DNA of 9,850 nucleotides, from NCBI GenBank assembly GCA_002369155.1, contig DFEM01000107.1, positions 1-9,850 on the forward strand, given 5' to 3'. Made by a program: the position numbers and the translations under genes. Positions 7,231 to 9,850 of the stretch are shown here, piece after piece (the first letter of the stretch is position 1; every line of letters begins with the position of its first letter). The stretch is from Lachnospiraceae bacterium UBA3802 (GTDB lineage Bacteria > Bacillota > Clostridia > Lachnospirales > Lachnospiraceae). A model generated the notes under the pieces. The model was not told the DNA's origin, did not search any database, and saw only the letters and a program-made list of their open reading frames with translations.

Positions 7231-8570
7231 CTGCATAGTTCTCCAACAAAATAAGATGCACATTTTGTATTCTTTCCAGGCTTTCTTTCAAAAATCTTAT
7301 TTTGTTTATTGTTATTTTGTATATTGGAATCATCCTTACTATCGTGCTTAGGACGATACTCCCAACGATATGTATCCAGATATTCTGTGCTTTCTCCTCT
7401 GTTCCATCCGGTTTCTCCCGACGAATCACTTTCATGGATTATTCTCAAAATTATTTTGTCCGTTCCTTTATTATTTTTTATTGACTCATAAATTTTTCGA
7501 AGACACTGCATCTTATCTTTGCATGCACTTTTGTCCTCAAATAATTTTGTCATTCTATCCAATTGTTCTTCATTCCATTCCCAGTTAAACTTTAAGATCA
7601 GATTCTCAGCATTATCATTTTCCGATTCGTTGCTTTCACCACGAATCCTTCTTTTTTCGGCCCTGATCAGCTGATTGCTGCGACACTTAATATAATACTG
7701 CATTACCGTTGAAAACCTCGCCGCCTCATAGTACCCGTACAGATCCGGATAATGTTTCCTCAATTCCTTTCCATTGATTTTAATACGAAATGTTTCTCCG
7801 AGACTCTCAAATACCGGTATATCGAATACCGTTTCAGACGCTGCCGCTGTTTTTTTTACGAATCTATATTCAAATTCATTATTTTCCTTACATAAACATG
7901 CATATTTAAGTACTGCTAAATCAAATAACGATGGGGTTGCATCTTTATTAATTGACCTTATAATAAATCCTTTATTATCCTTCAAGTCATATTGCATACC
8001 TGACGCAGTCAGACAACGCTGTATCATATCCCTTTTTTCGTAATCACCTAATGCCGGACTGATCTCAATATCATCTCTTTGTTTATTCTTAAAATAATCA
8101 TGTATTTCCTTATATCTGGATTTCTCTTTCCTATTAGTTTTGAATTCTGCATATTCTTTATTTAATTTGCCCGGAATCTTTTGTTCATCTTTTTCAAAAA
8201 AACCATATCGTTCCATAAACCCTCGATAAGTTCCGAATACATTTTCAGCAACATTTCCATGAAATCCCAGTTGCATATTTGCTAAAGACTTTCCCTTAAG
8301 TTCCTTAGTGGTTATCTCAGCCAGCATTTCATTAATCTTTTTATAATCTAAGTCTTCCTCTTTTTCTACCCCAATTATAGAAAAAATAATGTAACAATAT
8401 ACTAAATTTGGCATTAATGTACTGATTCCCGGAAACAGTTTTGAAGAAAAATAATCGTTGAGCACCGCAAAGCCAAGCTGGCCTGTTGTATTTTCTCTGT
8501 TGAAAATACATGAGAGTTTATTTTTATCACTGATTAGTCCAATAAAACCACTTTTTTCCATTTTTTCCAT
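7227..8570 (-). CDS. DUF6361-like protein, first gene of the putative defence operon
   Basis: A 447-aa protein of unknown function. Its N-terminus (KSGFIGLISDKNK, then LNDYFSSKLFPGISTLMPN at about 38-56, then a hydrophobic helix VYCYIIFSIIG) resembles the DUF6361 family, in which I recall a conserved D-x-F-S-x-x-(L/F)-F-P-G-T-S-T-I-Q-T-R signature after a short GW(L/I)DFS-like start. The conserved Gln-Thr-Arg is Met-Pro-Asn here, so this is a divergent member. The middle is charged and helical, and the C-terminal 60 residues are hydrophilic, rich in Lys, Asn and Asp, and probably disordered. No catalytic motif is seen. The ATG at 8570 has AGAGG 12 nt upstream. Alternatives are TTG at 8612 (GGTGGAG nine nucleotides away, 461 aa) and GTG/TTG at 8627/8630 without a good site. 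It is translationally coupled to the PLD gene. A sensor or adaptor role is only a guess from its position. Confidence 0.8.
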   Translation of the reverse strand: MEKMEKSGFIGLISDKNKLSCIFNRENTTGQLGFAVLNDYFSSKLFPGISTLMPNLVYCYIIFSIIGVEKEEDLDYKKINEMLAEITTKELKGKSLANMQLGFHGNVAENVFGTYRGFMERYGFFEKDEQKIPGKLNKEYAEFKTNRKEKSRYKEIHDYFKNKQRDDIEISPALGDYEKRDMIQRCLTASGMQYDLKDNKGFIIRSINKDATPSLFDLAVLKYACLCKENNEFEYRFVKKTAAASETVFDIPVFESLGETFRIKINGKELRKHYPDLYGYYEAARFSTVMQYYIKCRSNQLIRAEKRRIRGESNESENDNAENLILKFNWEWNEEQLDRMTKLFEDKSACKDKMQCLRKIYESIKNNKGTDKIILRIIHESDSSGETGWNRGESTEYLDTYRWEYRPKHDSKDDSNIQNNNKQNKIFERKPGKNTKCASYFVGELCR

Positions 8571-8582
8571 CGTAATTATTAT

Positions 8583-8628
8583 CCTCTCACTTAGCACCCT
8601 TTTTTCAAACAATAATTCACGCTCCACC
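8583..8628 (-). promoter_or_regulatory. two competing ribosome binding sites before the DUF6361-like gene
   Basis: AGAGG (8583-8587) lies 12 nt before the ATG at 8570, and GGTGGAG (8622-8628) lies nine nucleotides before an in-frame TTG at 8612. The second has better sequence and spacing but serves a weak start codon. The ATG is preferred because the family-like sequence begins only a few residues after it. The true start is unsettled. Confidence 0.35.
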
Positions 8629-8668
8629 AAGATTGGCGAGTTGTGAATATTATCAAAATATACTATAT

Positions 8669-8687
8669 TCTACCATACATCTACCAT
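8669..8687 (-). promoter_or_regulatory. 8-bp direct repeats one helical turn apart, candidate operator
   Basis: TCTACCAT occurs at 8669-8676 and again at 8680-8687 on the plus strand (ATGGTAGA on the minus strand), 11 bp apart, so both copies face the same side of the helix. They lie about 100 nt before the ATG of the defence operon, next to a very AT-rich stretch (8641-8670) where its promoter should be. The stretch holds several -10-like hexamers (GATAAT, TATATT, TATAGT) but none has a convincing -35 at the right distance. A regulator-binding role is inferred. Confidence 0.35.
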
Positions 8688-8713
8688 GTTAGCATACCCA
8701 CACAGTCCTCCTG

Positions 8714-8766
8714 CGCACCGTCAGGCCGTATATCTTCCCGGCCACCACAAAGCATCCGGCATCGCC
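8714..8766 (-). pseudogene. remnant of the 3' end of a gene X paralogue
   Basis: This 53-bp stretch aligns without gaps to the last codons and stop of gene X (9471-9523); I count about 36 of 53 identical bases, with CCGTATATCTTCC exact. Translated in gene X's frame it gives GDAGCFVVAGKIYGLTV against GNADYLAEARKIYGMTA, 8 of 17 identical. The position of gene X's TGA is CGC here, and the frame reads on to TAA at 8689. Upstream it is closed by an in-frame TAG at 8796-8794, so there is no room for a gene. It appears to be the decayed tail of a second copy, stranded between the 199-aa gene and the defence operon. The stretch is more GC-rich than its surroundings, like gene X itself. Confidence 0.5.
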
Positions 8767-8805
8767 TTCATTCCTATCCACTGACCAGCAACGCTATTTT
8801 CTTAT

Positions 8806-9405
8806 TCAATCATATATTATACTGTTCATCACACTAACAATATCGCCATCATCTATATTAAACCCATAATACTTTCTATTCTTTACGCGTACTGTGTTCA
8901 AATGTGCGAGCTCTTCTATTTCACATATTCTGTATTCTTTTAGTTCCTCATTTTCAACAATGAACTTGTTTATATATAAATCATGCCGATCATAAAATAT
9001 ATAAGCAGGCGTATTCGGAACTTCGCCAAAACAACCATTAAACATTCTTACCAGCTTAAACAGGTATCCTATAAATTTCCTTTCGGAATACAACAGATAA
9101 ACATGATTTATTCTTTCATGAAAAAGTAACCCTTCTGCTGTTATAACATTAAATTCATTTCCTTTATTTTTAGTAAAGAATGATGCCATTACATCCATTC
9201 CATCAATTTTAATTATGCCCGTATCTGAATATGTATTACTATTACAGTCTACTATACCAACTTCGTCATTTAATATAATTGAATGTAATGAATCTATATG
9301 AGATAAAAAATCATGCAGTATCTCACTGCTATCTTTTCCTAACATAAATGCTTTTAAGCTATAATTCCTCAAGGTTATCTCATTTTCGATACTTAAGCTG
9401 ATCAT
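8806..9405 (-). CDS. hypothetical protein, 199 aa, AT-rich orphan
   Basis: I do not recognise this protein. It is a soluble-looking alpha/beta protein with many Ile, Tyr and Phe residues, an acidic balance, no signal peptide and no clear membrane helix. Local features are an acidic helix EILHDFLSHIDSLHS (about 28-42), HVYLLYSERKFIGYLFKLVRMF in the middle, and a Tyr/Asn-rich end with GFNIDDGDIVSVM. The ATG at 9405 is chosen because AAGGGGTG (9411-9418) precedes it at good spacing. The frame stays open to an ATG at 9441, but that codon lies inside the arm of a hairpin and lacks a ribosome site. It stands alone between a hairpin and the gene X remnant. Small AT-rich orphans between repeats of a second gene occur in immunity-protein or accessory clusters, but nothing in its sequence proves such a role. 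Confidence 0.8.
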   Translation of the reverse strand: MISLSIENEITLRNYSLKAFMLGKDSSEILHDFLSHIDSLHSIILNDEVGIVDCNSNTYSDTGIIKIDGMDVMASFFTKNKGNEFNVITAEGLLFHERINHVYLLYSERKFIGYLFKLVRMFNGCFGEVPNTPAYIFYDRHDLYINKFIVENEELKEYRICEIEELAHLNTVRVKNRKYYGFNIDDGDIVSVMNSIIYD

Positions 9406-9410
9406 AAAAT

Positions 9411-9418
9411 CACCCCTT
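9411..9418 (-). promoter_or_regulatory. ribosome binding site fixing the start of the 199-aa gene
   Basis: AAGGGGTG on the minus strand, five nucleotides before the ATG at 9405. It is the only good site near the open frame's 5' end and excludes the ATG at 9441. Confidence 0.65.
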
Positions 9419-9429
9419 CCAATATACAT

Positions 9430-9466
9430 AGCAAACGACAAAACTCTTTTCGTTTTGTCGTTTGCT
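9430..9466 (-). terminator. perfect 15-bp hairpin after gene X, terminator-like
   Basis: AGCAAACGACAAAAC (9430-9444) and GTTTTGTCGTTTGCT (9452-9466) are exact reverse complements around a 7-nt loop. The structure begins three nucleotides after gene X's stop codon and ends 11 nt before the ribosome site of the 199-aa gene. Its position suits a terminator of gene X, but the minus strand continues ATGTATATT, not a U run, and the stem is only moderately GC-rich. It could instead be a processing or stabilising hairpin, or a protein-binding palindrome. Confidence 0.5.
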
Positions 9467-9469
9467 GCG

Positions 9470-9850
9470 TCACGCTGTCATTCCGTATATCTTCCTGGCT
9501 TCTGCGAGGTAGTCGGCATTTCCGGATTTACGGACAGCATCCAACAGGCCGTCCGTTTCCGTGATATAGAAGAAGAACTTCTCCCGGCCGCTTGCACCGG
9601 CACCTATTCGGTCTAAAAATCCAAACACATTGCTTATCTTCTTAGACATGGTTCCCGAGGTCTCATACGCTATATTGGCAGTCAGGCCCTTTTCGATTAT
9701 CTCAAGTGCACTGTTTATAAATTCAAGATTTCCTTTCCTAAAGGATTCCACCAGCTCCTCCGTATACTTTCCGTTAATTACCTGCTGCATCTGCTTTTCG
9801 GAGAAAGAGTTTTTATTAAGCCAGTAATATGTCCAGAAATCAGAAGCAAT
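9470..9850 (-). CDS. unrecognised gene X, 3' part (126 codons, runs off the right edge)
   Basis: The frame is open from the window edge at 9850 to TGA at 9470, so this is the C-terminal 126 residues of a longer protein. The ATG at 9790 is internal, since 20 coding codons precede it (including DFWTYYWLNKNSFSE). I do not recognise the family. The visible part is mostly alpha-helical: EELVESFRKGNLEFINSALEIIEKG, then a Gly/Ser-rich turn (GAGASGREK), then FFFYITETDGLLDAVRKSG, ending ARKIYGMTA. There are no membrane segments and no catalytic motif. Its composition is less AT-rich than the genes to its left and similar to the far-left flank, so it may be resident chromosome. A decayed copy of its last 17 codons lies at 8714-8766, suggesting that the gene was once duplicated here. 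Confidence 0.7.
   Translation of the reverse strand: MASDFWTYYWLNKNSFSEKQMQQVINGKYTEELVESFRKGNLEFINSALEIIEKGLTANIAYETSGTMSKKISNVFGFLDRIGAGASGREKFFFYITETDGLLDAVRKSGNADYLAEARKIYGMTA

Noticed and set aside
7223..7435. Minus-strand 70-codon frame across the DUF6361-like/PLD junction
   Set aside because: It is out of frame with both flanking genes, whose ATGA junction is clear, and has no independent support.
1564..8570. Calling the operon DISARM
   Set aside because: An SNF2-like helicase and a PLD protein are shared ingredients, but there is no methyltransferase, no recognisable DUF1998 protein and no second helicase, and the first gene looks like DUF6361.
9403..9441. Longer 211-aa form of the orphan protein starting at 9441
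   Set aside because: That ATG lies in the arm of the perfect hairpin and has no ribosome site, while the ATG at 9405 has AAGGGGTG correctly placed.
9470..9790. Treating gene X as a complete 106-aa protein starting at 9790
   Set aside because: The frame stays open to the window edge with 20 further plausible codons and there is no ribosome site before 9790, so the gene is partial.
1..9850. CRISPR array, tRNA, rRNA, transposase or integrase
   Set aside because: No regularly spaced repeats, no RNA-gene sequence and no recombinase motifs were seen on either strand; mobility is inferred only from base composition and the duplicated remnant.

Overview
The window looks like a chromosomal segment of a low-to-mid GC Firmicute, most likely a Clostridia/Lachnospiraceae-type bacterium. 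This rests on strong purine-rich Shine-Dalgarno sites before nearly every gene, short gene gaps, Lys/Glu/Ile-rich proteins and a TrkA-type K+ uptake regulator at the left edge. No species-level marker is visible. Every gene I can support lies on the minus strand, so the window reads right to left.

Right edge (9850 to about 8690): the 3' part of an unrecognised gene (X, ending at 9470), then a perfect 15-bp hairpin, then an AT-rich 199-aa gene with no recognised family (9405 to 8806), then a short vestige (8766 to 8714) that resembles, codon for codon and without gaps, the last codons and stop region of gene X. This looks like the debris of a tandem duplication or of insertions at one site.

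Centre (8570 to 1564): a tight three-gene operon that is AT-richer than its left and right flanks. Its products are a 447-aa protein whose N-terminus resembles the DUF6361 family, a 645-aa two-HKD phospholipase D-family protein (putative nuclease), and a 1235-aa SNF2-like superfamily 2 helicase/translocase. The first two genes overlap by ATGA, and the helicase starts 15 nt after the PLD stop. A DNA translocase, a PLD nuclease and a protein of unknown function in one operon, with no DNA methyltransferase, is best explained as an anti-phage or anti-plasmid defence module. It shares ingredients with DISARM (SNF2 helicase, PLD protein) but lacks DISARM's methylase and recognisable DUF1998 genes. 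I know of no established name for it. It is the strongest candidate here for a little-described system.

Left (1541 to 1): a canonical cytoplasmic SGNH/GDSL hydrolase begins 22 nt after the helicase stop and ends at a good rho-independent terminator (842 to 796). Then come a 158-aa hypothetical protein with a very basic N-terminus, and the first 20 codons of a TrkA-like protein with its own likely promoter. The SGNH gene may be co-transcribed with the defence operon, but its composition matches the left flank, so it may simply be the host gene next to which the module landed. I saw no tRNA, rRNA, CRISPR array, transposase or integrase.
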